DNA of 64,000 bases from Synechococcus sp. WH 8016. Its GTDB lineage: Bacteria; Cyanobacteriota; Cyanobacteriia; PCC-6307; Cyanobiaceae. The notes beneath the pieces were generated by a model. It had not been told where the DNA came from. It worked only from the letters and a program-made list of their open reading frames with translations, and made no database searches. The stretch lies in assembly GCF_000230675.1 (NCBI RefSeq), contig NZ_AGIK01000004.1:124001-188000 (forward strand). The letters are read 5' to 3'. The position numbers and the translations under genes are program-made. Each line of letters starts with the position of its first letter. Positions within the stretch are counted from its first letter, which is position 1. This document shows positions 16,005 to 25,300 of the stretch, piece by piece.

Positions 16005-17273
16005 ATGCCGCGTCGCAACCTCAGCGAAATGCCCTTGTGGGAGATGAGGTTGGTCTCAATCACCAGCAAGTGGGCTGGGTGGAGCGTCACCAACGACAAA
16101 GGCTACGTCTGCATCCGCTATCGGGTAGCCAGCAAGCCAGCGCAGCAGGTGAATCTTCCCAAACTCCGTTATCGGGAGGAGGACGAAGAAGCGGCAATTA
16201 ACTGGACCAGACAGCTCTACAAGGTGTGGAGCGGAGCAGATGGAGAGCGAACTCTGAAGGATTGCTTGGCAGAGGTGAAAGGCAGCAGCGATGTTCAGAC
16301 GCAGGAGGAAGAGGTGACCTGGGCCAAGATCGCCTTAGCGATGAAGGAATCGAAGACCCAGTTCGGGGACAAGATCCAGCAACACACATGGAAATCGAAC
16401 TGGGAGCCGATTCTCTCGGAAGCGGTGCGGGTACTGGGGAGAAAGAACTCCCCGGCGGATGGCTACGAGTTACTGAAGGCAGTGATTAAAAAATGGCAGC
16501 ACGCACCATCTACCCAGAAGGAATGTGGCCGCTATTTGGCGCGGTGGATGGAGTTCGCGGTTCGGCGCTACAAGGTGCCGCGCTCATGGCTCATCACCCA
16601 AGCGGATCGCGATGAGCTGATCCCAAAGCGTATTAAGAGACGAAAGAAGGCCGTCCTTGAAGACAACGAAATCCTGGCGTTTATCGCTGTAGTGCAGAAG
16701 GAGAATCCGGCCTGGGCAAATCTGTTCCGGATGCTCACGCAATACGGATTACGACCGACCGAATTGCAACACCTTTCAGTGGTGAAAGACCCAGTAACTC
16801 AAGAGAAAACTTTCTGGTGCAGCTACGAAAAAATCGGCGGCGAAGAAGAGACGGATCCCAGATACCTGAGAGCCATGTATCTACGCAATGAGGACGACAA
16901 CCCAGTGCAGTGGCCACTGGTTGCGGAGTGGGAGGCGGGGACGTTGAAGTTGCCTGAGGGTCAGCTAAACGGAGCCGCGTGCAATCGACACGTTCACCGC
17001 AAGCGGAAGGGTGTGCCCACTGGACCAACGCAAAAAGAGTGGATTCGACTGGTGGAGAAGTACGCCGCAAAGCCCGCTCCCGAGTGGTTGAGGGTCTATT
17101 CCTTCAGAGACACATTCGGCGTCCGATGCAAACGAGAGGGGCTAGACAAAGGCGCAATTTGCGACGCAATGGGGCACTCTGAAGCCGTTCATGACCGCTC
17201 ATATCGAACGATCACGGATTCAATTGTCGCCAGAGCTTTCGAGTCGTCAGCAACATCGATCCCTTTGGAGTAA
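16005..17273 (+). CDS. int: Tyrosine recombinase/integrase (left end)
   Basis: The ATG at 16005 is preceded by GGAAAA; a TTG at 15981 would add 8 residues. The 422-aa protein has an N-terminal DNA-binding half and a C-terminal catalytic domain. The catalytic domain shows the first Arg in YGLRPTELQHL (about residue 248), a degenerate box II YSFRDTFGVRC in which Tyr replaces the usual His, and MGHSEAVHDRSYRTI with the GH box and the Tyr nucleophile near 399. It resembles integrases of picocyanobacterial islands. It lies about 140 bp inside the left att repeat and points inward. Confidence 0.85.
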   Translation: MPRRNLSEMPLWEMRLVSITSKWAGWSVTNDKGYVCIRYRVASKPAQQVNLPKLRYREEDEEAAINWTRQLYKVWSGADGERTLKDCLAEVKGSSDVQTQEEEVTWAKIALAMKESKTQFGDKIQQHTWKSNWEPILSEAVRVLGRKNSPADGYELLKAVIKKWQHAPSTQKECGRYLARWMEFAVRRYKVPRSWLITQADRDELIPKRIKRRKKAVLEDNEILAFIAVVQKENPAWANLFRMLTQYGLRPTELQHLSVVKDPVTQEKTFWCSYEKIGGEEETDPRYLRAMYLRNEDDNPVQWPLVAEWEAGTLKLPEGQLNGAACNRHVHRKRKGVPTGPTQKEWIRLVEKYAAKPAPEWLRVYSFRDTFGVRCKREGLDKGAICDAMGHSEAVHDRSYRTITDSIVARAFESSATSIPLE

Positions 17274-17282
17274 ACACCAGTA

Positions 17283-17378
17283 GTGGTGGTTTAGTGGCAT
17301 AAATGGTTGGCAATCTCTACCAATGGTGGTACGTTAAATGACGAAAGCAGCACAGGCGGCCAGTTGTTACCACCACCT
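17283..17378. repeat. GTGGTGGT direct and inverted repeats
   Basis: GTGGTGGT at 17283-17290, TGGTGGTA at 17324-17331 and their inverse TTACCACCACCT at 17367-17378 fill the gap between the integrase and the next gene. They could be operator or origin repeats for the adjacent replication module. A role is not shown by the sequence. Confidence 0.45.
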
Positions 17379-17422
17379 CTCTGGAGGGTGACTGCAATCC
17401 AACCGATTTCACAAGTTTCAGG

Positions 17423-17836
17423 GTGCCCAGCCTAAAAGCCCCTTCCGGACGATTGCTCCGACCTATCCACGGCACAGAGGGTCAGAAACTCCCAGCGTGG
17501 CTTGAGCCACATCGGGAGAAGCTCACTTACTTCGTGAACTGCGCAGTCCGTATGGATTGGGAGGTTTCACAACCGCACTGGAAACGGTGTCATGTTCGTC
17601 TTGGAGAGAAGGCCGTGGTGCTGGTGTTCAAGCCCGGCCACGACCTGCCCCAAAACGCTGATCGCCTAACCCGCGCGCAGCGACTCCACTTCTGGAAAAT
17701 CGTTCAGAAGTGGGTGGCAATGGAAATGGGCAACCGAGACAAATCGACGAAATCGGACGCCAAAAAAAGCAATGAAAATTGCGTCCATAGAGACGGCACA
17801 GCCGAACTCAACAGCAACAACAGCCGAGGTCGCTAA
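17423..17836 (+). CDS. Hypothetical element protein, 137 aa
   Basis: A GTG start gives a basic protein (MPSLKAPSGRLLRPIHGTEG...) with a compact middle, WKRCHVRLGEKAVVLVFKPG, and a Lys/Asn/Ser-rich tail. It lies between the integrase and the primase-helicase, where satellites often keep regulators or excision factors. Its end overlaps the next gene by 65 bases in another frame. No family is recognised. Confidence 0.6.
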   Translation: MPSLKAPSGRLLRPIHGTEGQKLPAWLEPHREKLTYFVNCAVRMDWEVSQPHWKRCHVRLGEKAVVLVFKPGHDLPQNADRLTRAQRLHFWKIVQKWVAMEMGNRDKSTKSDAKKSNENCVHRDGTAELNSNNSRGR

Positions 17837-18047
17837 AGAGGCACGGCTTGCAATAGAAACCCTCCTCCGAATGAGGCGGATGGAGAGAGGCCCCTTCGCA
17901 GAACATCGCGACTGGGTCTTCATCGGAGCCGGCACTAGACAGCTCCGATGGAACAAGGAGCAAGCAATCAAAAGCCTGTGGAACTTCAAGCGGCAGCCCG
18001 CGTCGGAGGTTGAAACCTTCAGCGCGTCGGCCAGCCCACTGAGTTGA
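17772..18047 (+). CDS. Small basic element protein, possible regulator
   Basis: The 91-aa product has a helix rich in Arg and Glu (EARLAIETLLRMRRMERGPF) and the segment WVFIGAGTRQLRWNKEQAIK, which could be a winged or MerR/excisionase-like DNA-binding unit. That is only a guess from size, charge and position. It ends 16 bases before the primase-helicase gene and is probably in the same operon. Confidence 0.55.
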   Translation: MKIASIETAQPNSTATTAEVAKEARLAIETLLRMRRMERGPFAEHRDWVFIGAGTRQLRWNKEQAIKSLWNFKRQPASEVETFSASASPLS

Positions 18048-18063
18048 AGCGGAGCCAGACACC

Positions 18064-20061
18064 GTGACAACACAAAATAAGCGCCCCAGCTGGTGGGGCA
18101 AAGAGCTACGCCGTTTGGACGGGCTTCCTCTGCTCCCATGTGGAGCGGGTGATACCTACAAAGCCCCTCTTCTTAGCGGGTGGCAAAACAAGCGGTTCAG
18201 CCTGGATGAGGTGATGGAGTTCCCTGGGCTTCGATGCATTGGCATGAGGTGCGGACCAGAAGCCGATGGCTTACTGACCATTGACTTCGATGGTGAATCC
18301 GCCATCGATTACGCGGTTGAGAAGTTCAACTTCGACCTCTCCACTATCAATCTCAACAACTGGATAATCGTCAGGGACAGCGACGAAAACAGATTTAAGC
18401 TCGTCGTAAAGGTCCCGAAATCACAGTGGGATGGTCTCCCTGGGAAGACCGTCATCAAGACCGGGGAAAAAGAACAGATCGAGTTCTTCTGGTCCTCAGG
18501 TCAGGTAATTGTTGCTGGAGAGCATGTCTCCTCCGGGGATAAATACCACTGGGCAGACACAGGGCCACGAATGGTCAGGGAAATCCCCCTATCGCTATTT
18601 GCTCTGTGGAAATCGGGCTTTAGCCAGGGCCATGATCATTACTCCAGCCGAAGCGAAGGCAGTCGAACTCGACAAGAAGACGCGCATTGGATCGACTGCA
18701 TCCCCTGCCCGATTTGTGGCCGAACTGAACACGACTGTCGCCAAAGCCGCGACAAGAAAGTGATCCTCTGCCACTACGGCTCCCGCTGGAGTCCACCTTT
18801 GATGGCAAAGGGCGAGATGCTTGTTCGCGGCGGGATCACCTGGGCCTACTGCGGTGACAAAACTACCGCCGTCGGAGAGTCGGCGCTATTCCGCATCCAT
18901 GAGGAGCAGCCAAATCAAGCGTTACGCCAAAAGCGTGTTGAACCTGGCTTCGCTTTAAAGCTGATGGCTCAACAGCTCGGCGACGTTCCGAGGCTGAATG
19001 TAAGAAGCCGTGGCATCCACATCAATGGGGCCGAGGCCACAGCGACTCAAACAGAGAACCTCTACCTCCGTTTATCGATGCCTCCAAGCCCAAACAAGTG
19101 GAGTCAGAAGATTGCTCGCGATGCCTTCATCGAACTTGCTCACGAGCACGAGTTCGATCCTGTCGAGGTCTACCTAAACAGCCTCGAAGCAGACCCTCTC
19201 GCCGATGAGGACTGGCATCAGCTCAGCCGATTCCTGTTCGACTTCAGCGACCCCATCACCGATGCCTTCATGCCTCGGTTCCTAGTGGGCGCGGTAGCCA
19301 GAGTGATCAATCCAGGATGTCAACTCCGGCAGACACCGGTGCTCCTTGGTGGGCAGGGGATCGGCAAGACAGAGATGGGCAGGGCGCTGTTCGGACATGA
19401 GTTCTACGGCGACGGTTTAAGTCCGGCACTCGACATCGACGATGTGACCCGCCTCCAGTTCGTTTGGGGGATGGAGCTTGGCGAGCTGAACGGCATCACA
19501 CGACAAACACAGCAAGAAAAGCTCAAAGCCTTTCTAAGCAGGCGGGTAGATCTAGTTCGGCGTAAATATGCTCCCGGCACCGAGCCAATTCAGAGGCGCT
19601 CGACGTTCTGGGCGACCACGAACAAATCGCCACTGACGGACAACACCGGCAGCAGCCGATTCGTGATGATCCCCCTTGGGAGCGACAAGCTCCCGATCTC
19701 CAGGGTGAAAGCCGCAAGGGATGCGATTTGGGCCAGAGCCCTCCTCGAATACCGCAATGGCTACCAGCACTGGAGCACAGACGAGGAGATGGGCGAGATC
19801 CTTGCCAGAAACTCCGCCTACGACCTGGTGGATCCGTGGTTGGAGCCGCTGCGCGAATGGATTCTGATGCGTGGCACCACTGCCTACATCAAGCGGGCAG
19901 AGGTTTACGACTTTCTCGACATCCCTAAAGAGAGGCAGAACAACTACAACGCCCAACGCATCAGGGAGCTTATGACACATCTTGGGTGGGTCACGGACCG
20001 CCGCCGTATCGACAAGGACAAGTGGGTCCGTGCGTTCTGGAACCCTCGCCAGCCGGAATAG
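18064..20061 (+). CDS. Primase-VapE-type replicative helicase
   Basis: The 665-aa protein (GTG start) combines an N-terminal prim-pol-like region (TIDFDGESAIDY near residue 75 with the acidic pair), a zinc-finger-like CPICGRTEHDC ... CHYG (about 214-240), and a C-terminal VapE/D5-like ATPase. The ATPase shows Walker A GGQGIGKTE near 430, WGMELGELNGITRQTQQEKL near 470, and the KSPLTDNTGSSRF arginine-finger region. Such proteins start replication of phage satellites and related islands. It is the strongest sign that the left part of the element replicates autonomously. Confidence 0.85.
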   Translation: MTTQNKRPSWWGKELRRLDGLPLLPCGAGDTYKAPLLSGWQNKRFSLDEVMEFPGLRCIGMRCGPEADGLLTIDFDGESAIDYAVEKFNFDLSTINLNNWIIVRDSDENRFKLVVKVPKSQWDGLPGKTVIKTGEKEQIEFFWSSGQVIVAGEHVSSGDKYHWADTGPRMVREIPLSLFALWKSGFSQGHDHYSSRSEGSRTRQEDAHWIDCIPCPICGRTEHDCRQSRDKKVILCHYGSRWSPPLMAKGEMLVRGGITWAYCGDKTTAVGESALFRIHEEQPNQALRQKRVEPGFALKLMAQQLGDVPRLNVRSRGIHINGAEATATQTENLYLRLSMPPSPNKWSQKIARDAFIELAHEHEFDPVEVYLNSLEADPLADEDWHQLSRFLFDFSDPITDAFMPRFLVGAVARVINPGCQLRQTPVLLGGQGIGKTEMGRALFGHEFYGDGLSPALDIDDVTRLQFVWGMELGELNGITRQTQQEKLKAFLSRRVDLVRRKYAPGTEPIQRRSTFWATTNKSPLTDNTGSSRFVMIPLGSDKLPISRVKAARDAIWARALLEYRNGYQHWSTDEEMGEILARNSAYDLVDPWLEPLREWILMRGTTAYIKRAEVYDFLDIPKERQNNYNAQRIRELMTHLGWVTDRRRIDKDKWVRAFWNPRQPE

Positions 20062-20086
20062 TCATCTCTCCTCAATAACCAATATC

Positions 20087-20114
20087 CCCCTTTATTTAGA
20101 AATGGATAAAGGGG
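20087..20114 (+). terminator. Hairpin after the primase-helicase gene
   Basis: CCCCTTTAT (20087-20095) pairs with ATAAAGGGG (20106-20114) over a 10-base loop, 25 bases after the stop. There is no T run, so it may be a weak or Rho-assisted terminator or an mRNA-stabilising structure. Confidence 0.45.
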
Positions 20115-20187
20115 TGGTTCGGATGGTCAAATAATCCAGCTACCCGTCACAACCAAGTCAAGACAAAATGTCGAACGCGTTAACCCA

Positions 20188-20274
20188 ATGAGCCTAAAAG
20201 ATCATTGGTCTCAACAGCAATTACGCCAACAGCAACGCCAAGCATCACTGCTACCGACAAGCAATCACTTTTAG
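20188..20274 (+). CDS. Short peptide like the start of a GvpC-type protein
   Basis: ATG at 20188 to TAG at 20272 encodes MSLKDHWSQQQLRQQQRQAS and eight more residues. The opening resembles the N-terminus of cyanobacterial GvpC-like proteins (MALKDKW... with a Gln/Arg-rich helix), which are much longer. It may be a truncated remnant or a microprotein. Confidence 0.35.
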   Translation: MSLKDHWSQQQLRQQQRQASLLPTSNHF

Positions 20275-20582
20275 CGTTTTCTATCTAATGACCACTTTCA
20301 GCCATAAACCCTAGGCTACTGATAATCACGCAAACACCGGTGAATAGGGAAAATTCACCGAATCTTAGCTATATTCAGCTTTGAGCAAAAATAAATAGCC
20401 TTACCATTGAGCTCAGATCATGGATCCAAGAAATAGTTTTATCGCTCTATAGGAAACAGCTAATTGAACAGCATCTGAATTAAGCTGACCTGTTCAGATG
20501 ATGGAATACAAGGAACATTTAAACATAAAGAAACTATTTCAAAGCACAATCCACTAGCACCCTAGAAGAGGTTAACAAACCC
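20275..20582. other. AT-rich intergenic stretch in the element
   Basis: I find no convincing frame, terminator or repeat. It separates the rightward replication module from the minus-strand gene at 20583. Confidence 0.5.
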
Positions 20583-20819
20583 CTAATCCCCCAACTCGGG
20601 GCGATCTACGACAATGGGAGTGAGGTGGAGGAATACATAGCATAGTTCTGCCATCACAGAGTCCCGCATTCCGGCGGAAAGACCTTCAAGACAGTATTCA
20701 ACAAACCCTGGCTCAGGAGAAGAAGAACAGAAGCCGTTAATCGCTTCAATTGCAAAATCGACGAGCTTCGGACCAGAGGGTAAATAAAATAGAATAAAAA
20801 TTCGGAAGAAGGATCCCAA
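20583..20819 (-). CDS. Hypothetical 78-aa protein
   Basis: The frame encodes MGSFFRIFILFYLPSGPKLV and then an acidic region with several Cys and Met (FCSSSPEPGFVEYCLEG, MAELCYVFLHLTPIV). The composition is protein-like but no family is recognised and no start signal stands out. Confidence 0.4.
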   Translation of the reverse strand: MGSFFRIFILFYLPSGPKLVDFAIEAINGFCSSSPEPGFVEYCLEGLSAGMRDSVMAELCYVFLHLTPIVVDRPELGD

Positions 20820-20961
20820 GGGAAGAACTAAAGCCCTAACAAAAGCACCAAAACAAACGAGAGATCAAAGTTTCACACATTATTTTAAAGCTTAATACTA
20901 AACAGAAAGATTTGATTCTTTGGCTCAACCATGCTAAAAAAAGCAAAAAAAACACTGCCTT

Positions 20962-21519
20962 ATGGATAGTCACGGCGAACTCATCCTCAGAAAGGGGCCA
21001 TTTGGGTTGAGAATGGGACTGAAGAGGGATGAATACCCCGGCTCACTACAAGAGGTCAAGCCAGGGCTCTACCAGCCGACAGAAGTCCCAAAGCCTCACT
21101 CAGCCTTTGAGTTCCATGTTCTTCAGTTTGGCCCATCCTGTGGCCTTTCCTGGATAAAAGCGATTGGGAAAACCATAGAGACGAACGATTTTGGAACACC
21201 TATCGAGAATGCTTTTGATGACATGAAAAAGAAGCTGGTTAAGGCATATGGAGAGTCAGAGAATTTCTCTTACTTAATGCAAGGAAGTATTTGGAGCGAA
21301 CCGCGAGACTGGATGCAAGGCTTACTCAATGGAGATAGAGTTTTAGCCGCAAGATGGGAAGCTCATTCGCACAAAGAACTTCCTAACCAACTATCATCTA
21401 TCTTTTTGGTAGCCTGCGCAACTGATACGTCAAATGGTTATATAGCAATTGAGTATGCATTTGAAAACCATGCAGCCGCAGAAGAAGAAATTGCAGAGCT
21501 AGAAGACGATGCTCTCTAA
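20962..21519 (+). CDS. Hypothetical element protein, 185 aa
   Basis: The soluble product begins MDSHGELILRKGPFGLRMGL. It contains a mixed strand/helix body (FEFHVLQFGPSCGLSWIKAI, NAFDDMKKKLVKAYGESENF) and an acidic end (EEEIAELEDDAL). No catalytic motif or known family is seen. It is flanked by AT-rich spacers, so it is probably its own unit. Confidence 0.65.
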   Translation: MDSHGELILRKGPFGLRMGLKRDEYPGSLQEVKPGLYQPTEVPKPHSAFEFHVLQFGPSCGLSWIKAIGKTIETNDFGTPIENAFDDMKKKLVKAYGESENFSYLMQGSIWSEPRDWMQGLLNGDRVLAARWEAHSHKELPNQLSSIFLVACATDTSNGYIAIEYAFENHAAAEEEIAELEDDAL

Positions 21520-21767
21520 AAATGCACAGTGAAGGCAGCAACTGAGCAGCAAAGACAACGCAACCAAAGGCAAGGTCGAATCCAACAATCGTACCCAGGC
21601 AGAGGGATCTAGACCCTCTAATTGCTAAAGACATTAACAAAGAAAGCACTAATTACAGCCTTGGCCATGTTGAAGCATTTTAGTTGCTTGGTTCAATACA
21701 TGAGACTCTCATTCCGTGAACATACCATCGTCAATATTCAACAAGAGTCACATCACTGACAAGAGGA

Positions 21768-21872
21768 ATGACAATGGCCCTGATGTTACTCATTTACGCA
21801 ATTAGAGACAAATACTTAAAGCCCGGCTACACATCGATTGAGAAACACTTGTTACTTAGCATTCGTCGATAG
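21768..21872 (+). CDS. Possible 34-aa microprotein
   Basis: Two in-frame ATGs (21768, 21774) lie after AAGAGGA. The peptide MTMALMLLIYAIRDKYLKPG ... HLLLSIRR is hydrophobic, then basic. It ends 5 bases before the stop of the convergent terminase-like gene. The call rests on the ribosome site and composition only. Confidence 0.35.
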   Translation: MTMALMLLIYAIRDKYLKPGYTSIEKHLLLSIRR

Positions 21873-21877
21873 CTTCA

Positions 21878-22243
21878 CTAGCTCCGTATCCGTGGAACTC
21901 GTTGTCTAGCTGTTGCGTTGATCCCTAAGCCCGTCATCCAATCAAGCTGCTTAATGCAAGCAACAACAGCTCCAGGATTATTCTGTTGTTTTGCCTGACC
22001 AGCGGCAGCCATCAGCGTCTGGATGGACCAAGCCAATAGCTCTTGCCTATCGATACCGGTCTCATCAACATCGGCCTTGATCTGCGACCAGGCACGTTTA
22101 AGAAGTTCATACCCGCGAGCTCTGCTAATCCCCCACTCCTTTCTCGCAAAAGCGAGACAAGAGGAATTTGGCTGACCCTCCAAGATCATGACTTGAAGGT
22201 GATCGACTCGTTCAGCGGTCTCTAAAGCAGTAGCTCTTGCCAT
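21878..22243 (-). CDS. Terminase small subunit-like HTH protein
   Basis: The 121-aa protein has a helix-turn-helix-like N-terminal half (CLAFARKEWGISRARGYELL, residues 29-48) and an oligomerisation-like second half (LLAWSIQTLMAAAGQAKQQN, NPGAVVACIKQLDWMTGLGI). This is the layout of phage small terminase subunits. In satellites such a protein redirects DNA packaging into helper capsids. A plain transcription factor is the alternative. It lies downstream of the large helicase gene on the same strand. Confidence 0.55.
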   Translation of the reverse strand: MARATALETAERVDHLQVMILEGQPNSSCLAFARKEWGISRARGYELLKRAWSQIKADVDETGIDRQELLAWSIQTLMAAAGQAKQQNNPGAVVACIKQLDWMTGLGINATARQRVPRIRS

Positions 22244-22385
22244 ATTCGAGCAACCTCCTTATTGATCACGAAACCAAGGCGATAATTTTAATAATAGAAC
22301 AATCCCTATAGAAGAGAAACGACTTCTTACAAATAAAACAAACTCTCAATTCAACAAGGGAAAAAAGAACATCGACTTCAAAAGG

Positions 22386-25300
22386 CTAGGAAAGCAGGTC
22401 TCTAATATAAGTATCAAGCAGGTTCAACTCTCGCTGTGGGTCACGAAACCAGTCTGTTGACCAAACACGATAAACCTTCCATCCAAGCCCCTCTAAGACT
22501 TGTTGACGCAGGCGATCTCGCGATCTCGCACTAAAAGAAGAATGGTATGACGCCCCGTCACATTCAATTGCCAATAGGTAACGCGAAGGATCTCTTGGAT
22601 CACGTATTGCCATATCGATTCGGTAAGAGGCAACACCAACTTGGAGATCTACCTGATGACCGAGAGAAACCAAAGAGTTTCGTACAGAATCTTCAAAAGG
22701 ACTTTCGACTTCACCTCCAGATCGCTGCAAGTCATCAGCAATTGAACCTGATAAAGCGAAGTCAAGATAGCCACGTAGAGCACGCACACCCCTACTTGAG
22801 TTCTCAGTGATTGAGATGTCTGATGGCATCAAGGAAGAGACTACTATGACCTTGTGCTTAGCACGAGTGAAGAGTACATTTAGACGCCTCCAACCTGAAT
22901 CTTTATTAATTGGACCAAAGTTTTGCATGACACGACCGTCAGAGCCAGGTCCATAGACAGTTGAGATAATGACAACATCACGCTCATCTCCTTGAACATT
23001 CTCAAGGTTCTTTACGACTAATTCGTCAAGGGTGGATTGATGGGTAGAAGAAAACTTCTCAAGCAAAGGGTCATTCTGGATCTCCCTCTCCAATGCCATC
23101 TTGAGTTCCGAAGTTTGAGCCTGATTCATTGTGGCTACCAAGATTGTCCTATCAGGCTCTGCAGAGATCTGACGCTTAAGCACCTGGATCACCTGCTCTA
23201 CTTCCGACAAATTGATACCACCGGAATACAATGGGTTCTCAACTTGAACAAGATTTACTTGGGAGTCAACTTTATTTGAGGCGAAGATTGTCAGGGAGTT
23301 TTCGTAAAAGTAGTAATTCGAGAAGCTTATTAATGATTGATGACGTGAACGGTAGTGCCAACCGAGCGAGCAACCGTTAGCGGCTAGAACCTTATCTGCA
23401 AGCTCAAGGATAGATTCATTATCTTCAATCTCGACATCGACTTCATCTTCATCTGAGACGAGATCTCTTTTCTGAAAGAAGTTGGTTGGTGGAAGCTGAT
23501 TTCTGTCGCCGACAATAATGACTTGCTTAGCTCGTGCAATTAATGAAAATGCTTGCTCAGGCTTCATCTGTGATGCCTCATCAATGACGAGTACATCAAA
23601 AAGAGCAGGACGCTTAGGAAGCAGCTCTGCTGCAGAAGCAGGCGACATCATCCAACATGGCTTGAGACGAGAAAGCGACTCAAAGGCTTGCTTGACTAGC
23701 AACCTAGTTGGCAAATGACGGCGCTGCTTTCTGATCTCGTGTTGAATTAATGGCCCCTCAGTAAAAAGCCGTGGGCTTCCAGTAGATGTCCCTGGTAACA
23801 GAGCATTCTTTGTTCCAGCACACAAGGAAGCTGCTAGAGCCTTGGAAGAGTCAAGGATAAAGTCTTCATCAACCTCTCTAAATAGTTCACGTAGAGAATT
23901 GACTGAGGCACCAGATAAGGTACTTATTTGCGCTTCTAATTGCAACTCACGAGATTGCATAGAAGCAATTGCTACTGTCAGGATACGCCTTGGAGGCAAA
24001 CCTGACTCAACAGATAGCTTGACAACCTCTGCGACCCCCTTAGAAATTCCCTTCTGAGATAGAGAGGAGACAACTCGAAGGTATTTGAGAATTTCAGGCT
24101 GAAAAGATACTGCCTTATCAGTAAGGCTAAGCAGGGTAGAAAAGGCGTCAGCAACAGTAACATCAGATAGAAAATTTTCTACAGAGTTAGCAGAGAGAAA
24201 ATCCGCTATGGGAGCTGTAGATGAAATAGTATTAAGGGAATCTTTCCTAGAGAAGCATGCAAGATTTTTTCGAAGTGCCGAGCAAGTAGCAGAGACCCCA
24301 TACGACGAGAGTGACTCGCTAATAGCAGGTGGTAATGATGAGAATTTTATATCATTAAAAGTCGAGAGTAGTGACTCAATATTGGAGCCACTCAGTGAGA
24401 ATGAAAGATCCTTATCAGAGAAAATATTATTGCTGATTAGGAATTGATAAAGAGAATCTACCGCATCCTTAAAAGCCGAAAGATCGCGAGCTAGAAGTGA
24501 TAGATCATATGGATCTAATGCAGAAATTGAATCTCTTATTCCCTCCCCAAGAAGACTTATCTTTGAACCTATAGATGCTAAGCTGGCACCAGAAACCTTT
24601 TCTGCTTCCTGAAGAGTCCTTGCCGATAGGCATATCAGCTCCGGGACAGAGATAGATTCAGAGATCGTGGCAAGTAGTTCCAGTGCAGATGCTGCTAGCT
24701 TCGGATCATCTAAAGAGCCATAAAATTGAACCAGGTCACATTCATGATCATCGGCGGAATCTAATTGGCTTGAAAGGTCGCGTAGCTTCTCAAGTGGAAG
24801 AACCTCATTGATCAAAGCTTCTTCCTCGGAACTACGCCTTATATATTCAGAACACTTTGAATATATTTTGGCAAGTTGAGGCAGCGCCGGTCTTTTTGTT
24901 TGACTATTACTAACAAGCTTCCAAAGTAATTTAGCAGAACGAACTTTGGCATCAACAATACACCCCAAGGGACCAGTATCTCGGATTGATTGCACACTAT
25001 CCCGAAAGCGAAGAGCATCAACTTCACCAAGAGAACTAACTTCCACGCCAAGTCCAGTCAGCTCAGTAGCAAGATTTGAGTTTCGCTTAATTTCTAAAAG
25101 TGCGGCGTAGCAACTTGAGACATGTTGAGAAGACTCAGAATGAGCAATAACCTGTGCTGCGATTTGGATAGGTATCGCAGAAGCAGACCTAGAGAAATCT
25201 ATACAAGCAGCAGTATCTCCATAACAGAGCTTTTCTGTGATTGCTCGATCCATACGAGAAAGAAGTCGTCCAGTAGCCCGACAGAAGTCAAAAGAATCCC

